A stretch of DNA of 64,000 nt from Heligmosomoides polygyrus polygyrus. Its lineage: Eukaryota > Nematoda > Chromadorea > Rhabditida > Heligmosomidae. Location of the stretch: contig OX377204.1 in assembly GCA_947396885.1 (NCBI GenBank), positions 4,526,001-4,590,000 of the forward strand, given 5' to 3'. The position numbers and the translations under genes are program-made. The notes below the pieces were generated by a model. That model saw only the letters and a program-made list of their open reading frames with translations, was not told the DNA's origin and searched no databases. Of the stretch, positions 1-10,879 are shown in pieces (positions within the stretch are counted from its first letter, which is position 1; each line of letters starts with the position of its first letter).

Positions 1-39
1 AATTCGCCTCCTTTTCTTTAAGCCTCAAGTGGCTGGTGA

Positions 40-141
40 TGAGGTCGTGAGCTCTTATACCGACCAAAACTTTAGCGCCGGACGAGACAGGAACCCGCAT
101 TTCTCGTTGAGCGTGCAGGAATGCTCTACGCCATTACACCA
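40..141 (-). repeat. tRNA-derived SINE-like repeat, family 2, copy a
   Basis: Read on the minus strand this has a pol III A-box-like head (TGGTGTAATGGCGTAGAGCA), a degenerate B box (GGGTTCCTGTC), a GGCGC acceptor-like end, then the tail AAAGTTTTGGTCGG. Head and tail match copies at 165-300, 20640-20765, 22975-23060 and 39445-39545. The shared non-tRNA tail argues for a dispersed SINE and against a functional tRNA gene. It lies head-to-head with the next copy. Confidence 0.55.
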
Positions 142-164
142 TCCATGAGGTGTGGATGTTAATA

Positions 165-300
165 CGGCGCCGGTGGTGTAATGGCGTAGAGCATTTCCTT
201 CTGGTCAGCAGGAGGTGCAGGTTCGAGCCCCACCTGGCGCTAGAATTTTCATCGCAATCAAACATCATTATGGAGAAGTAAATTGTAATCTATGAATTTA
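165..300 (+). repeat. tRNA-derived SINE-like repeat, family 2, copy b
   Basis: The tRNA-like part runs from about 171 to 240. GCGCCGG at the 5' side can pair with CTGGCGC at the 3' side as an acceptor stem, and GGTTCGAGCCC is a good B box. The T-arm stem has mismatches and no sound anticodon arm is seen, so this is not a working tRNA gene. The tail (GTTTTGATCGCAA-like) continues to about 300 and recurs in the other copies. The first 22 nt of the head are the reverse complement of 119-140. Confidence 0.6.
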
Positions 301-463
301 TGTAAATTTATTTTTATGTTTTATGGAAGTTTTTTTGTTTTTTGGAAATGTTTTATGGAAGCGGCCAAGCGTGTTGCGTTTCCATGTCGTTTTGTCGACG
401 TTGCAGAATTTTAATCACTTCTTGACATGCATTAATGGTGCAGCCCTATGGACTAGCCTTCAG

Positions 464-562
464 ATGACGGCCGGCAAACGATCAGCATACCGCTACTGCC
501 TGCTGTCGGGCATTGCCCTGATGACGCTTGTCGCCACCTTCGCTCTGCTATCTATGGAACAG
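464..562 (+). CDS. candidate first exon: N-terminal signal-anchor (type II membrane) segment
   Basis: An ATG at 464 lies directly after a good acceptor (CTAGCCTTCAG), the layout expected for a trans-spliced nematode start. The reading frame gives a short basic lead (TAGKRSAYRY) and one hydrophobic helix (CLLSGIALMTLVATFALL), as in type II Golgi glycosyltransferases. It lies upstream of the DUF273 exons on the same strand and may be their N-terminus. A donor after GAACAG (562) ends in phase 0, whereas the next recognised exon at 2707 needs phase 2, so either another exon lies between or the donor is wrong. The frame stays open to a stop at 616. The helix is seen in the sequence; membership of the gene is inference. 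Confidence 0.35.
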
Positions 563-600
563 GTCAGATACAATGATAGGATTATTCGTCAGGCAACAGC

Positions 601-1038
601 TGTCAATCTACTTTAGAAGCCATTATTTGACCATTCTAAACAATTACCGTTAAATTTTTGAGCGGGTTCTAAAGCATGAGGACGTCGATAAGCCAAGTGA
701 CCTATGTTGAACGTTTTTTTAATGGAATCCAACAATGGTCTTCTTTAGAACTTGTATTTGGTTCTCCTAACTGAAATCCTTTTTCTATTAATTTCTAGGC
801 AGTTAACCTGTTTTACAAAAAGTTTGAAGCCTGTTTTAGAAACGAAAATAGTCCATCCACATTGCATTGCGCAAATTAAGCACACGTTCAAATCAATTCT
901 ACGCTGTAAACTAGAAGTAGGAAGCGTGGAGTATCCTACAAAGAAGCTGACAAACGCTGCTATTTATCCCTTTAATGTTTACTGCAGTGCCACTGCTACT
1001 AAGCCTTGAAGAGGTAATGTAAGTAGAATTGAGATCAG
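601..1038. other. AT-rich stretch, no gene recognised
   Basis: Contains one 85-codon ORF (752-1009) without recognisable similarity, splice context or membrane signal. Nothing else is supported here. Confidence 0.4.
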
Positions 1039-1219
1039 TAGCCGGATTCACCAACAACTTACAAAGATCTAACCGATAAATTACATCCGAAATTCCTGAA
1101 AAAATACGAATTAAAGCGGTTTATCAACAGTCGATATGGTGAAATGTGGGTGCTATCAGGAGAACCGGTTGTGACTTCGTTGTCAAATCTCTGTAAGTCC
1201 TTGATGAATCCGTTGCCAG
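1039..1219. mobile_element. GGGCCGG-type MITE, diverged copy
   Basis: The ends read GCCGGATTCACCAACAACTTAC and CTTGATGAATCCG, imperfect inverted repeats like those of the copies at 1615, 6101, 28027 and 45789. The interior keeps the ACTTACA...CTGTAAG inner pairing seen in other copies. It is diverged and no target duplication is clear. Confidence 0.5.
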
Positions 1220-1564
1220 GTTTAACCACTAATGCAGGTGATAACTAAAGAGCAGCAGACAAACTTAGACGCTTCCGTGCTTTTTGCTGAGCTTCTAATA
1301 ATGTAGAAACGGCTGAAATTGTTACATTTTTGCTTCTTCATTATAGAACAACATTTTAGGTTCAATACTATGCACCTCAATCCGTCACTACAATTGAGAA
1401 TACCACAAACTTTCAGCGATGGCGGTAAAGTTTCCTTTTTTCCAAAGCAAGTGAAAGCCTTTGAAGGGTTTTAATGCTTATTTTATTTTCTCCATTTTAA
1501 TCGACTATTTTTCGGTATCTTTTATATCTTACCGGTTCTATGGTAGTTATGTAGCTGCAAAGGG

Positions 1565-1800
1565 ATAAGGCGCCGGCGCTCGTGTATACCCAGTGGTTCG
1601 GATTTCCTGCTCAGGGGCCAGAATCATCAGCGACTTACAGCAATTTAACAGAAAAAATACAGCCGAAACCAACAAATGATATGGTGAGCGATATAAGCGC
1701 GCCATCAGGAATTTCGACTGCAATTTCTTTGTTAAATTGCTGTAAGTCTTTGATGAATCCGGCCCCAGGACGACCAGAGCTCCATCACCCGGAGTAAGAC
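1565..1800 (+). repeat. family 1 SINE fragment interrupted by a MITE
   Basis: The piece up to 1614 ends GGTTCGGATTTCCTGCTCAG, which matches the SINE B-box region. After the MITE at 1615-1765 the similarity resumes with AGGACGACCAGAGCTCC, corresponding to the SINE motif AGGCCAACCAAGCCTTCC. The SINE was therefore present before the MITE arrived. Confidence 0.5.
1615..1765. mobile_element. GGGCCGG-type MITE with CAG target duplication
   Basis: A 151-bp element begins GGGCCAGAATCATC and ends GATGAATCCGGCCC, with inner repeats ACTTACAGCAATTTAACAG and its inverse near the 3' end. CAG stands on both sides (1612-1614 and 1766-1768). It interrupts a family 1 SINE, which supports the boundaries. Confidence 0.7.
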
Positions 1801-1802
1801 TA

Positions 1803-2028
1803 AGGACGGTCAGGAGGTACACCCGCCCCTCCTGGGGGGGGGGGGGGTGCGTGCGATCTTCCTCTCATCCCCCCTTGCTCACCCACTCCCAACCACCTAG
1901 TCTTCACCAAGAGTCTGACGGCTGCCTTACGAAACATTTGACACGCAAAACAAAAGTCTCGGTCCATAGAACAGCCGTGTACCTCCTGATGCCACGCCCC
2001 CAGCGGGTATACCTCCTGTCGCGCTGCC
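1803..2028. mobile_element. 226-bp MITE with 8-bp target duplication (hAT-like), copy 1
   Basis: Terminal inverted repeats: the left end has AGGACGGTCAGGAGGTAC followed by CCCGCCCCTCCTGGGG, and the right end has CCCCCAGCGGGTATACCTCC and GCGCTGCC. A perfect 8-bp direct repeat TAAGACTA flanks the element (1795-1802 and 2029-2036). A second copy of nearly the same length lies at 46486-46710. The left arm carries a G14 homopolymer (1834-1847). 8-bp duplications are typical of hAT-type elements; the superfamily call is inference. Confidence 0.7.
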
Positions 2029-2324
2029 TAAGACTAACGGTGCCAGACTCGTCTGGGAAGGATAAATCAGACACGGACTTCTTCCTGGGCTGGCCACAAG
2101 TTGCATTGCACAGCCGAAATACGTATTTCGACTGCCTCCTCGACATTTCGCAGGGCAGAGTTCCTGGCGCATCTCAATGGGGATTGATTAATGCCATTCT
2201 TTAATCTTTTCATTCCAGCCCATTGTTTTGAATTCGGTAACATCTTGGCTGATGTCAAGATGTTTTGAATTTTTCCACATCAAATTTATTCGTTGTTTCA
2301 TTTTTTAATTTCAAAAGATTGAAG

Positions 2325-2595
2325 GACAGCGTTATTCAATTCCTTTAGGATGCGCCACGCATTCTGCTTCTACGGGATGTCGTGTAGGGGATTTTAATGC
2401 GTCATTGGCCATACAATAACTTGCGGTGGCCAGCCGATGAACAATTCAGCACTTTATACTTTCCGTATAGGTCTGGTATCAATCCACAGACCTGCAGGGC
2501 TTGGTTGGCCTGGACGGAAAATCCGTATTATGAACCTGGTATTGGATGTACGCAACAGTCGGCTCCTCCTGCAACTGCGCTACACCAGTCATAAA
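2325..2595 (-). repeat. family 1 SINE, nearly full length
   Basis: The conserved body motifs are present in inverse orientation: GCGCCACGCATTCTGCTTCT, TTGCGGTGGCCAGCCGATGA, GGTTGGCCTGGACGGAAAAT and CTGCGCTACAC at the tRNA-like head. It lies just upstream of DUF273 exon 2. Confidence 0.65.
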
Positions 2596-2706
2596 AGCAC
2601 AACTAATTTTACAACATATCCATCTTCCTTATCCTCTCCTACTCGTAAACTGTATGGGAAACATACTCTATCTGTTTATAAGGATTGACTCATTTATAAT
2701 TTTTAG

Positions 2707-5700
2707 GGAGAAGCCATATCACGTTACAATTGTTGAAGTCGTCGATGCCTTCACGGATATGTCGTTGTACAGGCACGCCATGAGCAAGTTATATTCAGTT
2801 ATATGCACCACATTTATTGTATATTGTACTTCAACACAAGGATTTTTTTCACTTCCACTGATTATTCCACACATTTTTATAAGACGAAAATTCTCTGGCG
2901 ACTCAATAAATATAATATTAGTAGCTATATGATTAGCGCTCCACTTCTTCGGGAAGCATACTTTACTTACCATGATACTTTGAACCTTTTTTCGGATGGA
3001 GGTCTTCTCAGCGGGGACCACAACTCTTCCTGACCGCCGATCTCTGGCAGCTTGCATACAGTGAGGCAGACTCCGCTCTCTGAAAGGTCTAAAGAATGAG
3101 TTTGCCTGTTGCGGATCGGTGGCCCTGCTCGCGAGGGTACATGTCCCTGTTGAGCGGAGTCCCCCATCCACCCCGTGATGCTACGAGGTAACCAGGAACG
3201 CAGGACCCAGGGGGACATACGGGGGACCCCATGAAGTGAACAGGTCACGCCCCTACCCTGGCCGACGGGGGCCCCGCGTAGTGACTTCTAACCCTTCGCG
3301 CTGAACAGCGCCTGAATTGACGCACGACCGCACCACGCACCAGCTGCGGGTACCTACAAGCGTGCTGTAATGAACCCGGACTGAATTAAGCACACACAAC
3401 CCCCAAAATACTATCCAAGGACCACACGGTACCCAACTACAGCACTAACCCCTTAACTGACCCACTGGCAACAACAACAGCAAATATACAGAGCAATACC
3501 AATACCGATAGACATTGTTAGGAAACCACTCTGCTCGTCCTGTGCTGCATAACAGATACATTCACGGTTTATTCCATACATCAGCGAACAGCTATACCAG
3601 GATAATATAGGAGTCGAATACTAGGTGATATGAAGTAGTATGGAAAGACTGCTCCGGCTAGACTGACTGTATTGGCTATCCGAGGCTACGCGAGCCCCAT
3701 CCGGGCTCGCCGTCCTTCCTGTAATGAAGCCTGCTGTATTGTATCGTGAGGAGCGGCGAGGCTCCGCTCAGAAGATCCCCGGGATGATGACAGAAGCGGG
3801 CTCACAATTGCGGCGCCTAGAGCCGCGCTCGCGCCGCGCAGCCGCTCGATGGGTCGACGGAAGTAAGTATGGACCCGGCGGCGGGCCGGCTAGGAGCCGG
3901 CACGCCGATCGATAGCGTGCGCGGGCAGGCCGGATCTCGGGAGCGCCTCGTCAGGGTCCCGAGCAGATACGGCAGCTCGCGGGAGTTTTGAATGTAAGGG
4001 AGCGAGCTGTCGCATTCGCGACTCTGCCAATCGCGTTGGCGGTCGTCCCAGTGGTCTCTTATGATCTATTGGAAGCCATTCTGTGACATGAAGACTCCAT
4101 CTATCCTCCTTTCGTGAAAGCAGTTGTCCGCCCCAGCGATATATGGACTTCTTCATCATGGACTCATGACATGGTAGCCGCAAATCAAAAAAGTGAAGTG
4201 CAACTTCAGAGCGCAATTCTGCTCGGAAATGATTTCTCAACTAAAAATTCCATATGAAGCATAAAGAAATAGTGTTCAGAAAATCCCCTTTGTGTCTGCT
4301 GTCGTCACTTCTCAATCGCAATCTAATTCCAGTCTGTCCTTGAATGCTTAAAATTGCTACATTGCTTAATAATGCTTCAAATTCACTGTGAAAAGTTCGG
4401 CGCTCCCACAAACAAATCCGTGTCGTTTTGGGTTTTTGCATACAGAGAGCCAACCCGATCGTAAAATTGTTTACAATAAACAAAAATAAATGTCTTTTCT
4501 GCATCAGCGCTTGGAACATCATTCAGGATCTATCCTAAAGGGTGAGAGGCAGGGGAACAGCAAAACAAACGAACCCAGCACACCTATATAGGGTGGTGTA
4601 TCCCGACGGAGATTGGAAAACACTGTGCACTCATAAGTCAGTTTTTTTTTTGCCGTTCTTATATAGAACTTTACTTTAAACCATTGGAAGACCAATGGAG
4701 TACATTTCCCTCCCCCCCCCCCTCCGAACAGGATAGATCCAAGATTTCATTATCAGCCCTGTAAGTAACACCAAAATCTTCCTACAAAGACTACCATGAT
4801 TTAGCTGCGCTGGATATTTTTTTTCTTACAGTATGAGAATAGCCAGCTAATACCTTGAAGGTGATGTATTCTTCAATTTTCCTATGTCAAATATTAATGA
4901 ATTCAGGCAGCGTCGAATGTTACGCGAAAGTGCAGGAGTACAGTTATCGAATCATTAACGACTCCGAGTATAGAAGCAACTGCCCTCATAAAGATGTAAG
5001 CGTTTTTGCCCAGTGACTTTATTTAATTAACTAATTAATTGTGTCTTCTTACTTAAAAAATTTTTGTAGATTGTAGTTGTTGTTATTCTGTGTAATTGTC
5101 TCGGGATATTTTTGCTTGCTTTTGACGCGCGTGATAATCTTGTGACCTATGGCTTAATAAATAAAATCAATAGAAGTAAATTACAAATATTACAGGAATC
5201 ATTTGCACTACTTTTTAAAGAGCCAAAATAATCACACGAAGCACTGTAATATGGCGCCACTCTCGCGTCGTTCTCGAGCACCAAACGGAGGAACTTCCGG
5301 TCCTATCCAAAATATATTTTCAAATGCTGCTCCTCTGAATTCGGCCATAGACCGACCATAGACCGACAGATTCCCCTAGATTCAATCTGAAGCATACAGA
5401 TCAACTAGCGTACAGAACAATTATAAGTTCACATGGTTGAAAAATTACTGTCAGGACTTTACAGAAAGCATCAAAGCTCTGCCTTGCTCTAGGCTTGCGC
5501 CACAACTCATTAGGAGACCCGAATTCTCAGTCTAAATGAGTTCACAACACGATATGGACAAGAAACGCGCGGTGTTTCGGCGACGCTGTCGCCGACGTCG
5601 CCGAAGTATAACATAGGCCTGAGGTCTCGTTTATACATCCGACGTGGAGTGACGCGATGGCATGTATAGTGGCTAAATTGATCGATCGCGCCACTCGATC

Positions 5701-8700
5701 AATACGACCTATGTTATACTTCGGAGACGCTCTTGTCGGCGACGTCGGCGACAGTGTTGAGCGGGTGCTTAGAAGCCCGGGTGCTTGGGATTGACCACTG
5801 ACCGCAGCGTCGCCGAAGCACAACGTAGGCCTATGGCCAGCATATGTGGCGTCGTTCTGCGTCGAAGTATACACGGGGCCTAAAGAAGTCGTTCCTCATT
5901 CTTACCCAGCTGGAAGTAAGCATTCTTTCGTTTCAGCTATTTTTTCGACGTCACTGCGTTGTTGCTGAATACCTGAAGAAACTCAAACTGGACGACTACG
6001 TGTTGTTCATAGATTCCGATATTGGAGTGGTCAATCCTAGAAGGTATCGATAAATCTATTATCTCGTCTTAACAATGTGTGTGGTCCAAGTATAGTCCTG
6101 GGGCCAGGGGCGGATTCATCAACGACTTACAGCAATTCAACGGTGAAAATACCGCCAAAATTCCTGATAACATGGCTTATCATCGAGGGTATGGTGAAAT
6201 GTTTTAGTGCTTCACGTTGATAAGCCGCGCTATCAGGGATTTCGGCGATATTTTCACCGTTAAATAGCTGTAAGTTGTTGATGAGTCCCTAATTAGTTAT
6301 AGTTCATTCACCCTTACTTACCACTAGCTTATGGGTACTGCAATCTCAAGCTGTTCTATTTTTTAAATATTTTATGCTACAGTTGCTGCTAGTCTTTCAA
6401 CGGGCTAGGCTACGTAACTTTTAGCCCTTATGGTTAAGTATTTACGACAGAAGCTGCTGAAACGATCCTTATGGTCCCCTAACAAGCAGTTTCTATTTTT
6501 TCTTCAAGCTGATGACATCTATTTCAAATAAAAAAAGCGAATAAATATAGCAAATAATAAGCAATAATCATTAGCAAATAAAGCAAAGTAACCCACAAAT
6601 TCTACATCTAAACGCGTCATGAAGTTGTCGTGAAATGAACAGTTTAAACGCTAGCCGTTGTCGGAAGAAGACAATGTGATTTTCCAGGAGAATTGAAGAG
6701 TTTATCGATCCAGAGGCTGACATAGTTTTCTATGATCGTTTCTACAATTGGGAAGTCATGGCTGGTTCCTATCTTGTCAAGAACACTGTTTGGACGCAAT
6801 TATTTCTAGAAGGTAAGTGGTACTGCATTTTAGATCACTTCTTTATCACTTTGTTCAGTTCAGTAATTAACGTCAACTTATACAGTTTTCATAGCATCTT
6901 TGATACTTTTGAAATCGATCTAAAAGTTTCCTAAAATACAGGTTGTGTCAAAAAATGTATACTCTGTTTGAAAGCTGATAACTTCGCTCACAGTAGAGGC
7001 ACTTAAGAAGTTAGGGACCTATATGAAATCATAAGAAAATAGAAATTTTCTGACATATGAGCGGCATAGATCGCGCCATGCACTCGTCTGAAATTTTGCA
7101 TTCTACACTCGATTGATTGTGTTTCGCTCGACTTCTTGTTATATTTTCTCCACAACGGTGCCGCTCCGATTGTTTTGCGCTTCTTTTAGGGATTAAAAGT
7201 TAAAAACACACTATGGTTCGCGGAAAATGCAGGGTATCCCAAAAATGCAGGAGCTGTTTGAAACGTACAAACATTGCTGCTAGTGAAGCATTTCTAGATG
7301 TTTGACGCTTCTATGAAAGCACAGAGTAACGAGATTTCTGATACGTGCAAGTAGGCAAGATTGTGCCTCTCCTGAAACTGGATCGATTAATTGTGCATGA
7401 GCTGAACGCCTGTTATAGTCTCGATACTACTTGGCCAATTTAACGAAAGATTTCTGCTTTCTTAAGATTTCATATGAGCTCTTAACTTCTTCAGTACCTT
7501 TGCGTTGAGCGAAGTTATCACTTTCCAAACAGCGTATACATTTTTTTTGAGACACTGTGTATAATGAACGTGCACTCTATATGTGAAGTATGACGGAATA
7601 AGTTTTTGTTCTTGAACATTTTTTGTTAACATTTATTTATTCAAGTTTCTGTATTTATTTATGTATTTTTGAAAGCGTCGTGCGCTTATCAAAACATGGT
7701 AAAGGCATAAGTTATTGCTTCTTGAACATTTGTAACCCACCTTTAAAAAAAGAAACATGTGTTAGGATCCTTATAAAATTTTATTTTCACAACAAATAAT
7801 AGGTTAATACTCATTTGAGTTCACATAAATACAATTTTTTGGAGTTTAAAAAAAAGGTCGCGCCATGCGCTCGACCAGCACATCGCGACTTTACTGTGGA
7901 TGATGGTAATTGCACTCTATATGGAGTTCCGTACTAGCAATAGCAACAGATATATCTTAACTTGTTTTAAGTAAGCATCACAAACCCAATCAATTGAATT
8001 AAAATCACGACAACTACATAGACGAGGGCCAGCGTTAATCAATCCCTTTTGGGATTCGCCAATGCTCCTACAAAATAACTAGCGGTGGCCAACCGATAAA
8101 CTAGTCCTCCCCTTATCCTTTCTAGACAAGCCTAGTGCCAAATTTTGGACTCCGGAGGGATGAAAGCTTAGTTGACCTGGGCGGGAAACCGAACCAAGAA
8201 CCTGAAATCGGGTATACACTATAGGCCCGCCTATTCTTACTGCGCTACCTCCCGCCATTGTTCTCTTCCTACAATATTCTCAAACATTTTTTCTCAATCT
8301 TTTTAGAACGAGCTTTATTTTTTCCTATTTTTCGGGAAAAATAAAAATTTCACAAGGTTTTAAACAATGTGCTTATATTTTCGAGTTTTGGACGGGTGAA
8401 CTGTAAATTTTCTAACAACCTTCAACTTCAGAATACTCCATGTTTGACTTTCCATAATTCTCGACATTGTAAATATGTCATTGTGATTTTGAATGCGTCA
8501 CCCTGTCAAGATAGCACACTTTTATTAAAACTTTTAACAAATCGTGATACCTTGGCTAGGTGACGCACTCAAGGTCACTTAGGATAAGAGTAAAGGATAA
8601 AGGACGGCGTTACTCCCTTTTTGGGATGCACCACGCATTCTACCTCTACGGGATATCGTGGAGGCGATTTGAATGCGTAATTAGTCATACAATGACTTGC

Positions 8701-10176
8701 GGTGGCCAGCCGATGAACAAGTCAGCGCTTTATCCTTCTCAGCCAATTTTGGTACCAATTCACCGATCCCGGAGGGATGGAAGTCTTGGTTGGCCTGGGC
8801 GGGAAATCCTAAACAGGAACCTGGTATCGGGTGCAGGCGACCGTTGGCGCCTCCTCCGACTGCGCTGCACGCGCCCCGAACTTCATTTCCTTAGAATAAA
8901 CACTTGCTTTGAGCTTATTCGAGATTGACCAACTTTTTTAATTGTGAAGACGCTCTTTTCTTTGAAGGTGCTCAGTTTGGTAGCATCCAGCTTGCTTTGA
9001 AAAGTGTCCAATTTGACGTGAAAGTGGTATATACTGCACTCATCATGACGCTCAAAATACCGGGTTTGCAAGGAGTGATCGTCTCTCCGCTGAAAAATTT
9101 CTCTATACTTTTGAATCTCCATAACCAAGTCTAATCGACCAAGTTTAAGCTATTCTACATCTGATTACTTTACCAAAGTTGGCGAGCTTTGCGGAAATCA
9201 GGTGTTACTAGTGCATATTGCTTTATTTTTATAAGATCCCTTCGATTTTTTAGGTTTCGCAGACTATGAGTATCGCCTGCCGAAAAGCTTTCACGGAACC
9301 GACAACGGAGCGATTCACGTAACTATTTCCAAGGCTTGGTGATGACGTAACTTTTCCTGCTGTCCAGCGCCCGGTCATATTTCAGGCTTTTCTCGCCGAG
9401 ATTGTCCTATCGAAAGAGAATCCTGGATTATCGTTCTGCCTTTGGATATACAATCGATCTAAAGGATTCTCCGATCTGTTCACTTACGAGCTGTGCATTC
9501 GTAAATTGCTGGGAAACCTCGACGATTTTAAGAGAATCAAGATTTTATCGAAGGTATTTAACTGCCGTCATCTTCTTTGTCTATCCCATGCAGTTCAAAT
9601 ATATTCCATCTGCATAAAAATAATATCTGATTATTACTTACAGTCTAATTCAGCCTAATTACCCCGTTGTTCACCGAGCGGCAATTGTACCGTAAAGCGG
9701 GCTACAAAATGACGGAATTTCGAAATCAGAAGCAAAGCACCCACTTCCTCTTATGTACGTCGTCCTTAAGACGTACAGCCAGACGACTAGCAAGCCCGAA
9801 CATTTGAGATGGCAACTTCATATCGCTACTCGAAGTTGCTAATTATTTTTTCACAAAAATCAATATCCAAATGGCTCTTAACTAATGGAAGCAAAGACTA
9901 CAAGAATGGAAAGTAAAATACATTTGTTACTTAGAGCGTTATATACCTTACGTTTCATGAAGGAATTCTTTTCCAGAAATGGATTGAAAGCTTACAACCT
10001 CAATACCAGCCACTTGAGGTTTAAGGAAAATTAATTGAATATTATTATCTCAGGGAACGGCATGGGCTCGAGACAACTGGCTGACTAATAGCAAGTGGAA
10101 TGCTGAGCGTGACTTCATGATCCATAACTGGAAGCTTTCGCAGCTACGAACCTACTGGCTAAGTCCACTTTCGTGA
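2707..10176 (+). CDS. DUF273-family putative glycosyltransferase (GT-A-like), multi-exon nematode gene
   Basis: Exons I can join in phase: 2707-2787, 4732-4760 (micro-exon, least sure), 4907-4995, 5937-6043, 6688-6812, 9254-9318, 9386-9553 and 10054-10176 (stop TGA 10174-10176). They encode about 261 residues after an N-terminus that is not settled. Landmarks in order: a strand-like segment [34 protein letters not shown] and [10 protein letters not shown]; a DxD-type FIDSDIG near residue 90; [42 protein letters not shown]; and [19 protein letters not shown] near the C-terminus. This order matches the nematode DUF273 (PF03314) family, grouped with GT-A fold sugar transferases; the DSD motif would bind metal and nucleotide sugar. 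The substrate is unknown and a Golgi location is inference. Introns follow GT-AG with TTTCAG/TTTTAG acceptors and carry SINEs and MITEs. No internal stop or frameshift is needed from exon 2 on, so the gene may be intact. Confidence 0.8.
3000..4240. other. GC-rich stretch in a DUF273 intron, possible old repeat
   Basis: Composition changes sharply to GC-rich at 3000-3330 and 3680-3980 (CCCCGCGTAGTG, GGCGGCGGGCCGGC and similar). Short ORFs in both directions show no recognisable protein. Loci at 15600-16380 and 21430-21830 have a similar look: a GC-rich block, then a CAACAACA-rich block, then ATAGGAG near 3610 and 16135. They may be remnants of one element, but I could not define ends. Confidence 0.3.
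5540..5882. mobile_element. nested palindromic (Harbinger-type) MITEs in a DUF273 intron
   Basis: An outer unit with ends GTCTCGTTTATACATCCGAC and CGTCGAAGTATACACGGGGC is interrupted by an inner unit with ends ACCTATGTTATACTTCGG and CCGAAGCACAACGTAGGCC. A further arm (GCCGAAGTATAACATAGGCC) abuts on the left at about 5600-5619. The same end motifs recur at 27450, 35183-36540, 51449 and 57607. Confidence 0.6.
6101..6290. mobile_element. GGGCCGG-type MITE in a DUF273 intron
   Basis: Starts GGGCCAGGGGCGGATTCATC and ends TTGATGAGTCCCT, with inner inverted repeats CGACTTACAGCAATTCAACGG and CACCGTTAAATAGCTGTAAG. The target duplication is not clear in this copy. Confidence 0.6.
6939..7559. mobile_element. 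long-TIR Tc1/mariner-type MITE, about 620 bp
   Basis: Ends are CAGGTTGTGTCAAAAAATGT and, inverted, CACAGTGTCTCAAAAAAAAT, flanked by TA on both sides. The inverted similarity runs for about 90 bp (GATAACTTCGCTCA, AGAAGTTA and TATATGAAAT-like motifs in both arms). No transposase frame remains. A larger relative lies at 37646-38940. It sits in the 2.4-kb intron of the DUF273 gene. Confidence 0.65.
8030..8262 (-). repeat. family 1 SINE with internal deletion
   Basis: Inverse-orientation motifs GCGGTGGCCAACCGATAAAC, CCGGAGGGATGAAAGCTTAG and CCTGGGCGGGAAACCGAACC. The segment between the CCAATGCTCC-like part and GCGGTGGCC is shorter than in the copy at 8580. Confidence 0.6.
8580..8882 (-). repeat. 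family 1 SINE, full-length reference copy
   Basis: Spans from the 3' tail (inverse of CTTTATCC, at about 8592) to the tRNA-like head (inverse of GCGCGTG-AGCGCAGTCGG, at about 8865-8880). Short ORFs through it are shadows of the repeat. It lies in the DUF273 intron just before the exon at 9254. Confidence 0.7.
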
Positions 10177-10216
10177 GTTTTAATGTGCGTGCATGATAAG
10201 ATAACGTGAACTCCAA

Positions 10217-10315
10217 GGCTCGGATTCATCAACGACATACATAACTTTAACAGAGAATTCACCACGGAAAACTGAGATAAGGGGCGGCTTATCGCCCACC
10301 ATATCGCCTGATGAT

Positions 10316-10394
<79 letters not shown>

Positions 10395-10568
10395 TTTTGA
10401 TGCACGCAAATGTGTGCCTCACAAGAAAGGACTGAAAAACTCAGAAATCAAGTGCAGTTGAAAGAATTCTGAAATATGATTACGGCAAACGAGATAAGCC
10501 GCGCTGTCAGGAATTCAGCTGTAATTTTCTCTGTTAAATTGCTGTAAGTCGTTGATGAATCCGGTTCC
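10217..10568. mobile_element. GGGCCGG-type MITE split by a (TTTA)n-bearing insertion
   Basis: The left part begins GCTCGGATTCATCAACGACA and the right part ends GTCGTTGATGAATCCGGTTC. Between them lies a (TTTA)n run at about 10313-10397 followed by TGATGCACGCAAATGTGTGC. Read in inverse that is a LINE-like 3' end with an (AAAT)n tail, comparable to 31655-31740. It lies just downstream of the DUF273 stop codon. Confidence 0.6.
10313..10397. repeat. (TTTA)n microsatellite, about 21 units
   Basis: An uninterrupted tetranucleotide run inside the MITE at 10217-10568. It probably began as the 3' tail of an inverted LINE insertion. Confidence 0.9.
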
Positions 10569-10879
10569 AAGTACGAGCTACATCATTGATTTCAATCATG
10601 AATAAGCATCGCCAAGGAAGCGACAAAGAACGATTAAACTTTCAAAAGCTTTTAAAATGCTGCTATCATCAGAGGTAGCCGCTTCCATGAATGTTTTTGT
10701 CCAGGTCTTCATTAAAAGCGCTGAGGAGTTAACCCTGCTGCGAATTTTACAGGCAATTGTGTTGACTAGCAATTTATGTAGAATCGTTGGTGTTATATCT
10801 TTGTCAAAGGCACTGAATTGTTTTAGATATTAAGCACGTTGAGATCGGCCAAATTATTTGAAATTAACATTTAAATGAG

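Noticed and set aside
171..240. Possible functional tRNA gene
   Set aside because: No proper anticodon arm, mismatched T stem, and a tail shared with four other copies; called SINE instead.
10620..10690. CTGATGA...GAAA on the minus strand near the first Penelope fragment
   Set aside because: Stem II does not pair and no stem I partner is present.
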